A stretch of 64,000 bases of DNA from the NCBI RefSeq assembly GCF_019669905.1, contig NZ_AP019777.1, positions 2,170,001-2,234,000 on the forward strand, read 5' to 3'. This DNA comes from Methylomonas koyamae (GTDB taxonomy: Bacteria > Pseudomonadota > Gammaproteobacteria > Methylococcales > Methylomonadaceae). The notes beneath the pieces are model-generated. The model saw only the letters and a program-made list of their open reading frames with translations. It ran no database searches and was not told where the DNA came from. The translations under genes and the position numbers were made by a program. Positions 25,986 to 35,545 of this stretch are shown here, in pieces. Each line of letters begins with the position of its first letter. Position 1 is the first letter of the stretch.

Positions 25986-28900
25986 TCAATGAAAATCCCG
26001 CGACTTAGTCGCCAAATCGCCGATCCAACTGCTCCAATCCTCCAGTTTGCCGGCTATCAGATGCAATACGCCGTCTTCCTGTTGGATCGTGCCGGTTACC
26101 GATAGTAGGCGTGCTTTCAGGAGCGGTTTGCGTTGGGCTAAAGCCGTGGCCGGCCAGACCACCAGATTGACCTGGCCGGTTTCGTCTTCCAAAGTCACAA
26201 AGGTTACGCCGGACGCGGTCATAGGCCGTTGTCGGCAGATCACCAGGCCGGCGACCTGGGCGATGCTGCCGTTGCGGCGTTGCCATAGCGATGCCGCCGT
26301 CGTTACGCCTCGGCGGCGCAGGCGGTCGCGCAACAACGCCAATGGATGGCTGCGCAAGGTCAACCGGGTACTGGCGTAATCGGCCAGCACGTCCTGGCCG
26401 AGGCTGGGCGGTTTTAACAGCGGTGTCGCTTCGGTAAGCGCCGGCACGCCGAACATTGGGGTTGGCGCTTCGGTGCCGCCGGCCGCCCAAAAAGCGTGGT
26501 GCCGGTTGCCGGCTAGGGGTTGTAAGGCATCGGCGGCGGCCAGATGTTCCAAATCCTGCCGGTTGAGGCCGGCGCGGGCCGCCAGATCGGCGATGCCGGC
26601 AAACCGGCCTTGCTGTCGAGCCTGGACGATGGCATTGGCGGCGGCCGGGGCCAGGCTTTTTACCTGATTGAATCCCAAGCGCAAGGCCGGCGCTGCTGCG
26701 GCCGCGAATTCCAGGGAACATTCCAACAAACTGGTCTGCACGTCCACCGGCCGCACCTCGACGCCGTGGCGGCGCGCGTCCTGTACCAATTGCGACGGCC
26801 CGTAAAAACCCATCGGCTGGCTGTTCAACAATGCGCAGCAAAATGCCGCCGGATGGTGGCATTTCAACCAGGCCGAGACGTAAGCCAGTAAGGCAAAGCT
26901 GGCGGAATGCGATTCCGGAAATCCGTAATCGCCGAATCCCTTGATTTGCTGAAATATGCGCTGGGCAAATTCGGCGCTGTAACCGCGGGCCCGCATGCCT
27001 TCCAACAGTTTACGTTCGAACGGTTCCAAGCCGCCCTTGCGCTTCCAGGCCGCCATTGCCCGCCGCAATTGGTCGGCTTCGTCCGCGGTAAAGCCGGCCG
27101 CGACCATCGCCAATTGCATGACCTGTTCCTGAAAGATCGGGATACCTAAGGTGCGTTCCAGCACCGCTTTGACTTCCGGGCTGGGGTAGTCGACCGCTTC
27201 CAGACCCTGGCGGCGGGCCAGATAGGGATGCACCATTTCGCCTTGAATCGGGCCGGGGCGAACGATGGCGATTTCGATGACCAGATCGTAATAATTGGCC
27301 GGTTTCAAACGCGGCAGCATCGTCATCTGCGCCCGGGATTCGACTTGGAATACGCCGATACTGTCGGCTTGTTGCAGCATGCGGTAAACGGCCGGGTCTT
27401 CGGCGGGGATGTCGGCCAGGGTCCAGGCGAAGTCGGGTGAGTTTTTCGTTTCGGTAGCTGGAATTACGGTCGAAACAGACCCTTCTCCCTCGGCAGGCTG
27501 TCGTAAATGCTCCCTCTCCTCGCGGGAGAGGGTTGGGGTGAGGGGATTTGAATGAGTTAAACCATTGATTTGCATGCCCTCACTCAGCCCTCTCCCGGGG
27601 GGAGAGGGTCCCGTTTTGACTTTTTCGGCATCCTTTGGAGGGCGAAGGGATTTGTTTTTATAAGGAAAATCAGGCGGTCGGCAGTATTGGCCAAGATATG
27701 CCAAGGCCCGCCGAATCGCGCTGAGCATGCCCAAAGCCAGTATGTCCACTTTCAATAAGCCCATCGCTTCCAGATCGTCCTTTTCCCATTGGATCACGGT
27801 GCGGTCGGCCATGCTGGCGTTTTCCACCGGTACCAGCCGCGATATGGCGTCGCGGGCGATAACAAAACCGCCGACATGCTGCGACAAATGCCGCGGGAAG
27901 CCTTTGATTTGTTCGACCAGGGCCGCCAGACGTTGCACTGTCGGACTGGCCGGGTCGAAGCCGCATTCTGTCAACGCTTCCGGCATTAATTTGTAACCGT
28001 CCCAGCGGTCGACCGTGCCGGCCAAGCGTTCGATCTGCGCCTGATTCAGGCCCAATGCCTTGCCGACATCGCGCACCGCGCTACGGGAACGGTAAGTGAT
28101 CACCGTCGCCGCCAACGCCGCCCGGTGGCGGCCGTATTTGCGGTAGATGTATTGGATGACTTGCTCGCGGCGCTCGTGTTCGAAATCGACGTCGATGTCC
28201 GGCGGTTCGTTGCGTTCGCGCGATAGGAAACGTTCGAACAACAGATTCATCCGGTTTGGGTCGACTTCGGTAATGCCCAGGCAAAAACACACCGCCGAAT
28301 TGGCCGCCGAACCGCGGCCCTGACAAAGGATGCCTTGCTCGCGGGCGAAGCGGACGATGTCGTGCACGGTCAGAAAATAAGGCTCGTAGGCCAGTTCGGC
28401 GATCAAGGCCAATTCGTGCTCGATTTGGCCGCGAACTTTGTCGGGTACGCCTTGCGGCCAACGCCGCGCCGCGCCGGCTTCGGTCAAATGCCGCAACCAA
28501 CTCGTGGGCGTATAACCTGTCGGGCAGACTTCGCGCGGATATTCGTAACGCAACTCGGCCAGCGAGAATCGGCAACGTGCGGCAATCGCCAACGATTGTT
28601 GCAGCCAATCCGCTGGGTAAAGCTGGGTCAGCCGAGGTAGTGGGCGCAGATGGCGCTCGCCGTTGGCGAATAAGGCGTAACCCAACTCCGCCAGCGGTCT
28701 GCCCAGGCGAATCGCGGTCAAGGTGTCTTGCAACGCCTGTCGCGAACGGCGGTGCATGTGCACGTCGTTGCAGGCTACGACAGGGATGCCGGCGCTGTGC
28801 GCCAAGTGCTTGCATTCGGCCAGCCAGGCGTCATCGTTGCCGGATAGGAAACGGCCGGCGCCCAGCCATAGCTGATTACCGAACAATTGTTTCAGCCAAG

Positions 28901-29339
28901 TGCCGTCCGCTGCCGGCGAACCGGAGCTGGGTAGCCAGATTGCCAGGCAACCGTGCGGTAAATGGGCGGCGAGATCGCTCCGGCTCAAACGGTAGCGGCC
29001 TTTGCCTGCCTGGCGGCGGGCCAGCGTAATCAAGGTTGAGAGTTTGCCGTAACTATCGCGGTCGCTGGCTAACAGTAATAGCTTTAAGCCGTCGTCCAAG
29101 CGAAATTCGCTGCCGACGATTAAGTGGAGGTTGTGCTTGATTGCGGCCAGATGGGCACGGACCACACCGGCCAGCGAGCATTCGTCGGTCAAGGCCAGCG
29201 CTTGGTAGCCCAGCGCCGCGGCAGCTTCGACCAGTTCTTCCGGATGCGAGGCACCGCGCAGAAAACTGAAGTTGGACAGGCAATGCAGTTCGGCAAAGCC
29301 TATGTCGGTCGCCGGGTTGCCGTTAGCCGAACAAGCCAT
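25986..29339 (-). CDS. dnaE2: Error-prone DNA polymerase DnaE2
   Basis: C-family polymerase of 1117 residues: N-terminal PHP domain ([20 protein letters not shown]), polymerase core with [11 protein letters not shown] and the second acidic region [17 protein letters not shown], helix-hairpin-helix region, and a C-terminal OB fold ([20 protein letters not shown]). It copies past DNA damage with ImuA and ImuB. The start ATG 29339 overlaps the imuB stop by 17 bases. Between [13 protein letters not shown] and [12 protein letters not shown] there are about 75 residues that do not fit the family and derive largely from a repetitive element (27469-27620) kept in frame. Without them the length would be normal. 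Confidence 0.93.
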   Translation of the reverse strand: MACSANGNPATDIGFAELHCLSNFSFLRGASHPEELVEAAAALGYQALALTDECSLAGVVRAHLAAIKHNLHLIVGSEFRLDDGLKLLLLASDRDSYGKLSTLITLARRQAGKGRYRLSRSDLAAHLPHGCLAIWLPSSGSPAADGTWLKQLFGNQLWLGAGRFLSGNDDAWLAECKHLAHSAGIPVVACNDVHMHRRSRQALQDTLTAIRLGRPLAELGYALFANGERHLRPLPRLTQLYPADWLQQSLAIAARCRFSLAELRYEYPREVCPTGYTPTSWLRHLTEAGAARRWPQGVPDKVRGQIEHELALIAELAYEPYFLTVHDIVRFAREQGILCQGRGSAANSAVCFCLGITEVDPNRMNLLFERFLSRERNEPPDIDVDFEHERREQVIQYIYRKYGRHRAALAATVITYRSRSAVRDVGKALGLNQAQIERLAGTVDRWDGYKLMPEALTECGFDPASPTVQRLAALVEQIKGFPRHLSQHVGGFVIARDAISRLVPVENASMADRTVIQWEKDDLEAMGLLKVDILALGMLSAIRRALAYLGQYCRPPDFPYKNKSLRPPKDAEKVKTGPSPPGRGLSEGMQINGLTHSNPLTPTLSREEREHLRQPAEGEGSVSTVIPATETKNSPDFAWTLADIPAEDPAVYRMLQQADSIGVFQVESRAQMTMLPRLKPANYYDLVIEIAIVRPGPIQGEMVHPYLARRQGLEAVDYPSPEVKAVLERTLGIPIFQEQVMQLAMVAAGFTADEADQLRRAMAAWKRKGGLEPFERKLLEGMRARGYSAEFAQRIFQQIKGFGDYGFPESHSASFALLAYVSAWLKCHHPAAFCCALLNSQPMGFYGPSQLVQDARRHGVEVRPVDVQTSLLECSLEFAAAAAPALRLGFNQVKSLAPAAANAIVQARQQGRFAGIADLAARAGLNRQDLEHLAAADALQPLAGNRHHAFWAAGGTEAPTPMFGVPALTEATPLLKPPSLGQDVLADYASTRLTLRSHPLALLRDRLRRRGVTTAASLWQRRNGSIAQVAGLVICRQRPMTASGVTFVTLEDETGQVNLVVWPATALAQRKPLLKARLLSVTGTIQQEDGVLHLIAGKLEDWSSWIGDLATKSRDFH
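27469..27620. repeat. Interspersed palindromic element inside dnaE2
   Basis: About 152 bases bounded by imperfect inverted ends (GTCGAAACAGACCCTTCTCC on the left; GGAGAGGGTCCCGTTTTGAC on the right). It has two inner hairpins: CCCTCTCCTCGCGGGAGAGG near 27512 and CCCTCTCCCGGGGGGAGAGG near 27588. Such CCCTCTCCC/GGGAGAGGG blocks are typical interspersed repeats of intergenic DNA. Here one lies in the coding sequence without a stop or frameshift, adding Pro/Ser/Gly/Glu-rich residues to the protein. Confidence 0.8.
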
Positions 29340-30813
29340 GCAGATACCAGCCCCGGTCCCCGGATAGTTCGCGGAACAGCCAAAGTTTGCGGCCCAGACG
29401 GTCCTGGCCGATGAAGTAGTCGCGGCGTACCGCTTGATTGTCCCACCAGCCGGATTCGATGCGTTCGGCCGGCGACAATAGCGTGAAACTGTCACCGGAT
29501 AAGGGTTCCGGAGCGGGTAGCAGCCAAAGCGGCCGGGGCGGCGCCGCAGTCTGAGTTTCGGTTTCGGCTGCATTGCTTTGGTGGGCGCGTTCCGGGCGGT
29601 GGTCGGCGGCGACGGCGAAGCGCTGCAAAGCGTGATGGCCGAGCCGGTTTTGCAATTGGTCCAGCGTGGCCTGCCATTCGCTGTCGGTTTCCGCAGCAGG
29701 CTCATCAGCGAAGAGCGAGCAGGCTGCCGGTTGATACGGCGCGATTTCGTCGCTGAGCAGTTCGACGCCAATCACCGGCGCCGGCAGCGGACTGCGCTCC
29801 AGTTTTTCCCGTAATAAGGCCAGACAATGGTCGACGTCGCGGTTCCCGTGGCGAAAGCTTAATTTCAGTCGGGTCGGTGGCCGCCGATAGTGGTGTAGGT
29901 CCAGGGCAACCGCCAGCGCTACCGCGTCGCGCTGTTTCAGGAATTCCGCCCAAGCCGCGGCCAATTGTGCGATGGCCGGGAAAAAATGTTCGAGTCGGGT
30001 CAGTTCGGTCGGCAACTCGCAGCTGGCGGCAAAGGCCGGCGGGTTATGAAAGGCGTTGAGCGCAGTGGGTTGTAGGCCGAGCAAGCCGTCCAAGCGCTGT
30101 AATAAACCGCTGCCGTAACGTCTGGCCAGGCCGTCGCGCGGTAAGCGCCATAGGTCGACCAGGTAGCGAACGCCGGCATTGCCCAGGCGGCCCAAGGTTT
30201 TACCGTCCAATGCCAGTGCTGCGATCGGCAAAGGGCCCAAAGCCGATCGCAGCTCGGCGCGTGCGCCGATTTGCATTTCCAAACCCAAACCGGCCAACAG
30301 TTCTGCGGCTGGGGCGGTCGGGGCTATCGCTATTACCGGCGAGTAACCGGCGGCCAGACAGGCGTCGCGCAGGTCTTGCTCGAGGCGGTCGCTGCCGCCG
30401 AAAAGTTTCAAGCAACTGCCGATTTCAATTAGCAGGCAATCCGGCCGGTCCAGACTGACCCAGGGGCTGAAATTCAAACCGATTCCGGCCAGTTGTTGCA
30501 GAGCCGCTTTTTCGGCTTGCGGATTACGCGGCAACAGGCTCAATGCCGGACATAAGGCTTGGGCAGCGCTTTGGCTCATACCCGGTTCGACGCCGGCCTG
30601 GCGCGTCGCTGCCGAAACGGCGTAGAGGCCGGGCCGGCCTTTGCTGGTTTCTAGCGCGGCGACCGCTTGCGCCGTATCGATTTTCAACGCCTCTAACGCC
30701 AATGCCGGGAAATAGGCGCACAGCCAGAGTTTGGCAGGGGACTTCGATGCTCCGGCGGGTGCGGCCGGACCCGGTGCTAGCTGTCGATTAAGGGCGAGGG
30801 CGGTGGCGGCCAT
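29323..30813 (-). CDS. imuB: ImuB, Y-family-like mutagenesis protein
   Basis: Protein of 496 residues related to Y-family polymerases. The N-terminal [15 protein letters not shown] takes the place of the palm segment but lacks its catalytic acidic residue, as expected for ImuB, which acts as a beta-clamp-binding adaptor rather than a polymerase. [20 protein letters not shown] and the helix-hairpin-helix [28 protein letters not shown] regions follow. It lies seven bases after imuA and overlaps dnaE2 by 17 bases, giving a tight four-gene SOS operon under LexA. Confidence 0.92.
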   Translation of the reverse strand: MAATALALNRQLAPGPAAPAGASKSPAKLWLCAYFPALALEALKIDTAQAVAALETSKGRPGLYAVSAATRQAGVEPGMSQSAAQALCPALSLLPRNPQAEKAALQQLAGIGLNFSPWVSLDRPDCLLIEIGSCLKLFGGSDRLEQDLRDACLAAGYSPVIAIAPTAPAAELLAGLGLEMQIGARAELRSALGPLPIAALALDGKTLGRLGNAGVRYLVDLWRLPRDGLARRYGSGLLQRLDGLLGLQPTALNAFHNPPAFAASCELPTELTRLEHFFPAIAQLAAAWAEFLKQRDAVALAVALDLHHYRRPPTRLKLSFRHGNRDVDHCLALLREKLERSPLPAPVIGVELLSDEIAPYQPAACSLFADEPAAETDSEWQATLDQLQNRLGHHALQRFAVAADHRPERAHQSNAAETETQTAAPPRPLWLLPAPEPLSGDSFTLLSPAERIESGWWDNQAVRRDYFIGQDRLGRKLWLFRELSGDRGWYLHGLFG

Positions 30814-30820
30814 CGGCGGT

Positions 30821-31432
30821 TTATAGGCTTAACATCAACGACGCGCGGCGCAAACTGCCGCGGGCTTTGACAATGTCCACTGCCAAACCGCTTGCACTCG
30901 GACGGACGGCGACACGTAAAACCGCACCGGAGTAACTTTGGCCGGGCAGGGCGAACAATACCGCCAAGGCCGAGCCGGTTTCGGCGGCCAATTGCAACCG
31001 GCGGATTTGCCGGGCGTCGAGCCGGCGCGGCCATAACAACACCATGCCGCAGCCGCCGCTACGCAGCAGTTTTTCCGCACACCAGGCTATATCGTGGTCT
31101 TTGTCGGCGTTGACGGTCAGCAGTTGGGTCAACGCCACGCCGGCTTGTGACAGCGCCGGGGCGTAGGGTCGATACGGCGGCGCGATCCAGGCTATCCGGC
31201 GCCCGGCGCGGCTCAAACCGGCGATGGCCGGCAACAGCAGGCGCAATTCGCCGCAGCCCGGCGCCGGGATGGCGATTTCCGCCAGCGTGCCTAATGGCCA
31301 GCCGCCGCCCGGTAGTGACGCATCCAGCTCGGCAAAACCGCTGCCGACCACGGCCCAGGCGGCATGGTCGCAGTGCAGGCCGCGCCAGATGCCGGCCCGG
31401 CTGCGCAACAAATCCGCCAAGGCCGGGTTCAT
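30821..31432 (-). CDS. imuA: ImuA, RecA/SulA-like mutagenesis protein
   Basis: Protein of 203 residues of the ImuA (SulA/RecA-like) family: [38 protein letters not shown] at the N terminus and [33 protein letters not shown]. It lacks the full Walker A of RecA. In other bacteria ImuA binds and tempers RecA and recruits DnaE2 with ImuB. It overlaps the lexA stop by four bases and is followed by imuB seven bases later. Confidence 0.9.
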   Translation of the reverse strand: MNPALADLLRSRAGIWRGLHCDHAAWAVVGSGFAELDASLPGGGWPLGTLAEIAIPAPGCGELRLLLPAIAGLSRAGRRIAWIAPPYRPYAPALSQAGVALTQLLTVNADKDHDIAWCAEKLLRSGGCGMVLLWPRRLDARQIRRLQLAAETGSALAVLFALPGQSYSGAVLRVAVRPSASGLAVDIVKARGSLRRASLMLSL

Positions 31433-32037
31433 AACGCTATGCGGCGAATCACGCCGACCACGATGCCTTCGATGGCTAACGCATCGCGGTGCAAGTCGAT
31501 ACCTATGGTTGTGAAATCGGGATTGGCCGGTTCCAGATAAGCGATATCGCCGTCCAGCCGCAGCCGTTTCACGGTGGCTTCGTCGCCGATCCGCGCCACC
31601 ACCAGTTGCCCGCTACGCGCGTCGGGCCGGCGTTGCACGGCCAGTAAGTCGCCGTCCAAAATTCCGGCGTCGCGCATGCTCAGGCCGTGTACTCGCAGTA
31701 AGTAATCGGCCCTCTGCTGGAATAATTCGGGGCCAATCTGGCAATAGCCTTCGATATGTTGTTCGGCCAGAATCGGTTGTCCGGCGGCGACCCGGCCGAT
31801 CAGGGGCAGGCCTTGGTCGGTGCCAGGCTTGAGCAGACGAATGCCGCGCGAGGCGCCCGGCGTCAGTTGAATCGCGCCTTTCTTGGCCAAAGCTTGCAAG
31901 TGGCCGCGAATAGCGTTGCCGGAACCCATGCCGAAGGCCGCGGCGATTTCGGCTATGGTCGGCGGAAAGCCTTCCCGAGCCAGAGTGTGCTCGATGAAGT
32001 CCAGAATTTGCTGCTGGCGGTGGGTAAGGGGTTTCAT
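31429..32037 (-). CDS. lexA: LexA repressor
   Basis: Repressor of 202 residues: N-terminal winged helix ([33 protein letters not shown]) and C-terminal self-cleaving domain. The cleavage site A85-G86 (VAAGQP) and the catalytic pair S120 (HGLSMRDAG) and K157 (ATVKRLR) match E. coli LexA. I chose ATG 32037, where the family sequence begins. A CTG-N10-CAG operator lies 14 bases upstream, so lexA and the downstream imuA-imuB-dnaE2 genes should be autoregulated and damage-inducible. It may be a second LexA dedicated to this cassette. Confidence 0.95.
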   Translation of the reverse strand: MKPLTHRQQQILDFIEHTLAREGFPPTIAEIAAAFGMGSGNAIRGHLQALAKKGAIQLTPGASRGIRLLKPGTDQGLPLIGRVAAGQPILAEQHIEGYCQIGPELFQQRADYLLRVHGLSMRDAGILDGDLLAVQRRPDARSGQLVVARIGDEATVKRLRLDGDIAYLEPANPDFTTIGIDLHRDALAIEGIVVGVIRRIAL

Positions 32038-32051
32038 GCTGTTTTTATGAA

Positions 32052-32071
32052 TACTGTTTATATATACAGTA
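32052..32071 (-). promoter_or_regulatory. LexA operator (SOS box)
   Basis: The 20 bases tactgtttatatatacagta contain CTG-N10-CAG (32054-32056 and 32067-32069) around an A/T core, the proteobacterial LexA consensus. It overlaps the -10 element of the lexA promoter and lies just before the lexA start, so bound LexA would block transcription of the whole cassette. Confidence 0.92.
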
Positions 32072-32096
32072 TATTTTGGCCGGAGCCGGTGTGCAA
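32068..32096 (-). promoter_or_regulatory. Sigma-70-type promoter of the lexA operon
   Basis: On the minus strand TTGCAC (32096-32091) and TATACT (32073-32068) are separated by 17 bases, close to the sigma-70 consensus. The -10 element overlaps the LexA box. Confidence 0.7.
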
Positions 32097-32490
32097 CAGC
32101 CTCAAGGCTAAACAAAGCGAATCGGAAAACTGGTTATACTGGCGGTGAAAAATCGATTTGCCTTAAAGTCCAGTGTTTATGGGCTAAGATAAATGGGAAC
32201 ATGTCCAGGTATCCCTTAAGGTTCGGGTCCTGAATTTTTTCCGTCTAACTGCCATAAAGCGGCTGATTACGTTCAATTTAGTGCAACAGGCATGGCGTTT
32301 TGCAAAATCGGCTTGATGTGTTTTGCTCGGCAAGTCAGGTTTGATTGGTGCGCCGTTGCAATAATATAGCTAGCTGGTTGGTGAAAAACGTTTCAAATAT
32401 TCAAATATGCAGATATATGTTATGGGTTTAAATTTAATGGTTAGTCGTGCCTTCAATTGTTAGAAATAGTTGGAATCGAATATTAAAATC
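32097..32490. other. Intergenic region between lexA and the GT-C gene
   Basis: Divergent intergenic stretch of nearly 400 bases, A/T-rich towards its right end (about 32340-32450). It should hold the promoter of the glycosyltransferase genes, but I cannot single one out. No gene, repeat or RNA was recognised. Confidence 0.5.
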
Positions 32491-33975
32491 ATGAGTGGTA
32501 GTAAAATTTATTATGGTCGCGCCTTAGATTATTGCTTGCTCTTTATTGCTGGTGCGCTATTGCTGTCGATGGGGCTTAAAGCAGTATTTGATATCGATAG
32601 AAATTTCGATAGTTGGGCCTACCATTTACCGTTTGCAGCCAAGCTATGGGGAATTATTCCCGGCGAAGCCTATTTATTGGATGGATATTGGCAGCCAAGA
32701 TTTGATGGTTTCGGTTTGCTCGGTGAATTCTTTCAAGGTTTTTTCTGGTTTATTAGCGGAAGGCCTGAGACGACCAATCTGGTGGCTTATTTCAGCCTTC
32801 TGATTTATTTTTTATTTTTAAAAAAGTATTTCAAAATTCCATTGCATTTGTCGGTGTTGGGCTTGCTGGCGATTCCGCTGGTACAAATTCATGCCACAGT
32901 TTCCTATGTCGATTTGCCCAGTTCGATAGCTATGGCGGTTTTAATTATGATCACCTACCGCAGCTATGTTTCATCGGAGCCGATCACAACGGCGGATTTG
33001 ATAATACTATTTGTCTCGGCTGCGATAGCTGCCAATATGCGCTTGCAATTTGTGCCGATTGTTTTTGTCGTGCTTTGTTTTACCGGGTACCAATTATGGA
33101 TAAAATCGGCAAAAGTATACTTCGAATCGGGCAGGAATAGTTGGTTATTATTTTTTTTAGTTGCGTTGGCTCTACTGGTTATATTCGCTACGCCGATTAA
33201 AAACCTGTTTCTGCATGGTAATCCGGTTTATCCGGTCGTTGTTAAAATTGCCGGAATTGAATTGAATCATAGAGAACTCCCGCCATTGGAGCCAAGAATT
33301 CCCGGTAATGATTTAGCCAGGCCGATATTGTGGTTATATTCGCTATTTGAAACCATTCCAAAACCCTACTTTAATGGCTGGTCAATTGGCGGTGGCCAGG
33401 AAACCGTCGGCGACCAATTCGGCGGATATTTCGGCGCTTACGTTATTTTAAATGTTCTGTTGTTGCTTGGATTAAGTTATTTGAATTGGGCTAAGGAGAC
33501 CAAGCTAGCCATCATTGCGATGGTTTTGATGTCAGTGGTCGTCGCTTTGATGCCCAGTTCGCCGCGGCTTAGATACTATATGTTCTGGATGATAGTATTG
33601 GTCTCGTTGAATTTTTATTTGATTTGCAATCTGGCATTTTCCGTTGCACAGGCAAGATTTTTGAATTCGCGCAATGCCGGATTAATTTCTGCATCAGTAC
33701 TCAGTTGGGTAATCATCGTTACTCAAGGCGTGTATGTTCGGCCCTATTTTTACTCTTTCGAAGAGTATTATAAAAAACATGTTGACTTTGTGTTGCTAAA
33801 GCAAATTCAGGATGGGGATAAAGTTTGTATCAAAATCCCGCGCGAACACGAGCATTGGCTGTTTCTATATTCATCAGTTTTCCAGCGTCCGCTTCAGTAC
33901 GCGATCAAAAGTGGAGCCACTGCTGAGGATTGCAATGGCTGGAAAATGTTGGAAGAAGTTAAAGTTGGGTCTTAG
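32491..33975 (+). CDS. Multi-spanning membrane protein, probable GT-C glycosyltransferase
   Basis: Integral membrane protein of 494 residues with about ten hydrophobic segments and a C-terminal soluble part of about 70 residues. The first loop has NFDSWAYHLPFAAKLWG (about 33-49), an Asp plus YH-L-P pattern seen in GT-C-fold enzymes that use polyprenyl-phosphate sugars. The next gene encodes a GT2 enzyme of the kind that makes such donors, which supports this reading. Base composition is more A/T-rich than in the surrounding genes. The start is ATG 32491. The acceptor is unknown. Confidence 0.7.
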   Translation: MSGSKIYYGRALDYCLLFIAGALLLSMGLKAVFDIDRNFDSWAYHLPFAAKLWGIIPGEAYLLDGYWQPRFDGFGLLGEFFQGFFWFISGRPETTNLVAYFSLLIYFLFLKKYFKIPLHLSVLGLLAIPLVQIHATVSYVDLPSSIAMAVLIMITYRSYVSSEPITTADLIILFVSAAIAANMRLQFVPIVFVVLCFTGYQLWIKSAKVYFESGRNSWLLFFLVALALLVIFATPIKNLFLHGNPVYPVVVKIAGIELNHRELPPLEPRIPGNDLARPILWLYSLFETIPKPYFNGWSIGGGQETVGDQFGGYFGAYVILNVLLLLGLSYLNWAKETKLAIIAMVLMSVVVALMPSSPRLRYYMFWMIVLVSLNFYLICNLAFSVAQARFLNSRNAGLISASVLSWVIIVTQGVYVRPYFYSFEEYYKKHVDFVLLKQIQDGDKVCIKIPREHEHWLFLYSSVFQRPLQYAIKSGATAEDCNGWKMLEEVKVGS

Positions 33976-34005
33976 TTTCTAAAATCTATTATTTAAGGGT
34001 TGAAC

Positions 34006-34782
34006 ATGTTGAACGATAAAAGGGTGGCAGTCGTATTGCCGGCATATAATGCTGAGGCGACTCTGTTGGCTACTTTCAATGAAATTCCGATGAATATTGT
34101 TGACGATGTGATTTTGGTCGACGATAAAAGTACCGATCGTACTGCTGAATTGGCTCGAGAGTTGGGGATTCATACGATTGTACATCCTGAAAATCGTGGC
34201 TATGGCGGCAACCAAAAAACCTGTTACCAAGCCGCACTCCAACGCGATGCCGATATTATCGTAATGTTGCATCCAGACTACCAATATACGCCGAAATTAA
34301 TTACTGCTATGGCTTCTATGATTGCCGAAGGTGAATTCGACGCAGTATTGGCGTCCCGCATTCTTGGTATAGGTGCGCTCGCCGGAGGTATGCCGCTGTA
34401 TAAATACATCGCCAACCGCTTCTTGACATTTACTCAAAATCTATTGGTTGGCCACAAATTATCAGAGTATCACACAGGATATAGGGCTTGGAGCAAGAAA
34501 ACACTGGAATCGTTGCCGTTGTTAAATAATTCGGACGATTTTGTTTTTGATAACCAAATGCTGGCGCAAACGATATATCAAGGCTTTAGAATCGGCGAAT
34601 TATCTTGTCCGACCCGTTATTTTCCGGAAGCCTCTTCGATCAACTTCAAACGTAGCGTTATCTATGGCCTGGGTGTTTTACACACGTCAATCCAATTCCG
34701 CTTGCAACGTTTAGGTTTTAAAAAATACGATCTGTTTTCCGACGAAGCCTCAGCCCGATTAAATTACAAAAATAAAGTCTAA
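34006..34782 (+). CDS. GT2 family glycosyltransferase (polyprenyl-phosphate sugar synthase-like)
   Basis: GT-A-fold enzyme of 258 residues: VAVVLPAYNAEATL, the ILVDDKSTDRT motif with its aspartates, HPENRGYGGNQKTCYQAAL, and VMLHPDYQYTPKLI where a DxD-like site sits. It resembles dolichyl-phosphate mannose synthase-type proteins without the C-terminal membrane domain. ATG 34006 follows AAGGG by a normal spacing; TTG 34000 is possible. The stop overlaps the next start by one base. It probably supplies a lipid-linked sugar to the GT-C protein upstream. Confidence 0.88.
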   Translation: MLNDKRVAVVLPAYNAEATLLATFNEIPMNIVDDVILVDDKSTDRTAELARELGIHTIVHPENRGYGGNQKTCYQAALQRDADIIVMLHPDYQYTPKLITAMASMIAEGEFDAVLASRILGIGALAGGMPLYKYIANRFLTFTQNLLVGHKLSEYHTGYRAWSKKTLESLPLLNNSDDFVFDNQMLAQTIYQGFRIGELSCPTRYFPEASSINFKRSVIYGLGVLHTSIQFRLQRLGFKKYDLFSDEASARLNYKNKV

Positions 34783-35522
34783 TGAATACGCCGGGTTCAC
34801 GAAAAACCGGCCCTAGTACCGGGCTGAAAATTGTGGTATCGATTTTTCTGTTGACATCGGTGGCTATCCTAGGCTTCATAATACTGGGCGGGAAACAGCA
34901 AATTTCAACTGCCGTTCTACAGTTGGCCGAGCTATTGACCCGCTACGGCACTGAGGGCCAACTCGTATTTTTGCTGGTATTTTTCGTCGCCTCCCTGACT
35001 GGAATTATTCCGCTTTCTTTATTGGCTGTGGCTAGCGGCGGACTTTACGGATTATGGAAGGGATTTTTGTTGTCGACGATAGGTACCAGTTTCGGCGCTT
35101 TGATGGCGTTTTTACTGAGCCGTTATGCTTATCGGTCAAATATCGACGAGTGGGAGAATCAGCATTTGTCGATCCGCCATCTCGATCAGGAAATCGCCCG
35201 GCGCGGTTGGATATTCGTGCTGTTGTTGCGCTTGTCGCCGGTGGCACCTTTCAGTTTGGCCAGTTACGCGTTTGGCTTGACCAAAATTTCCCTGATGGCC
35301 TACATGCTGGGTTCGATCGGGGCAACGCCGGCGTTACTGGCTTACGTTTATACCGGCTCGATTTCCGGTACCGCCTTGATGGCATTGACCGGGAATGGAG
35401 GCGAACTGAATCAAGCGCAGTTAATCACCTTGGTCTTGGGTTTTTTGGCCACAGTTGCCGGGGTAGTTTATTTTGCTCATATCGCCAAAAAAGGTCTGGC
35501 CGGTTTAGAAAACGCCGATTAA
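34782..35522 (+). CDS. TVP38/TMEM64 (VTT-domain) membrane protein
   Basis: Membrane protein of 246 residues with the VTT core: FVASLTGIIPLSLLAVASGGLYGLWKGF, then FLLSRYAYR and RGWIFVLLLRLSPVAPFSLASYAFGLTKI. DedA/VTT proteins are implicated in moving lipids or polyprenyl-phosphate carriers across membranes, which fits its place behind two genes of a lipid-linked sugar pathway, with a one-base overlap. It converges on the response-regulator gene 24 bases away. Confidence 0.88.
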   Translation: MNTPGSRKTGPSTGLKIVVSIFLLTSVAILGFIILGGKQQISTAVLQLAELLTRYGTEGQLVFLLVFFVASLTGIIPLSLLAVASGGLYGLWKGFLLSTIGTSFGALMAFLLSRYAYRSNIDEWENQHLSIRHLDQEIARRGWIFVLLLRLSPVAPFSLASYAFGLTKISLMAYMLGSIGATPALLAYVYTGSISGTALMALTGNGGELNQAQLITLVLGFLATVAGVVYFAHIAKKGLAGLENAD

Positions 35523-35545
35523 ACAGCGGCCGGTAGCATACTGGC

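Noticed and set aside
29340..29771. N-terminal extension of dnaE2 into imuB
   Set aside because: The extra residues overlap the imuB coding sequence and have no PHP-domain similarity; DnaE2 sequence begins just after ATG 29339.
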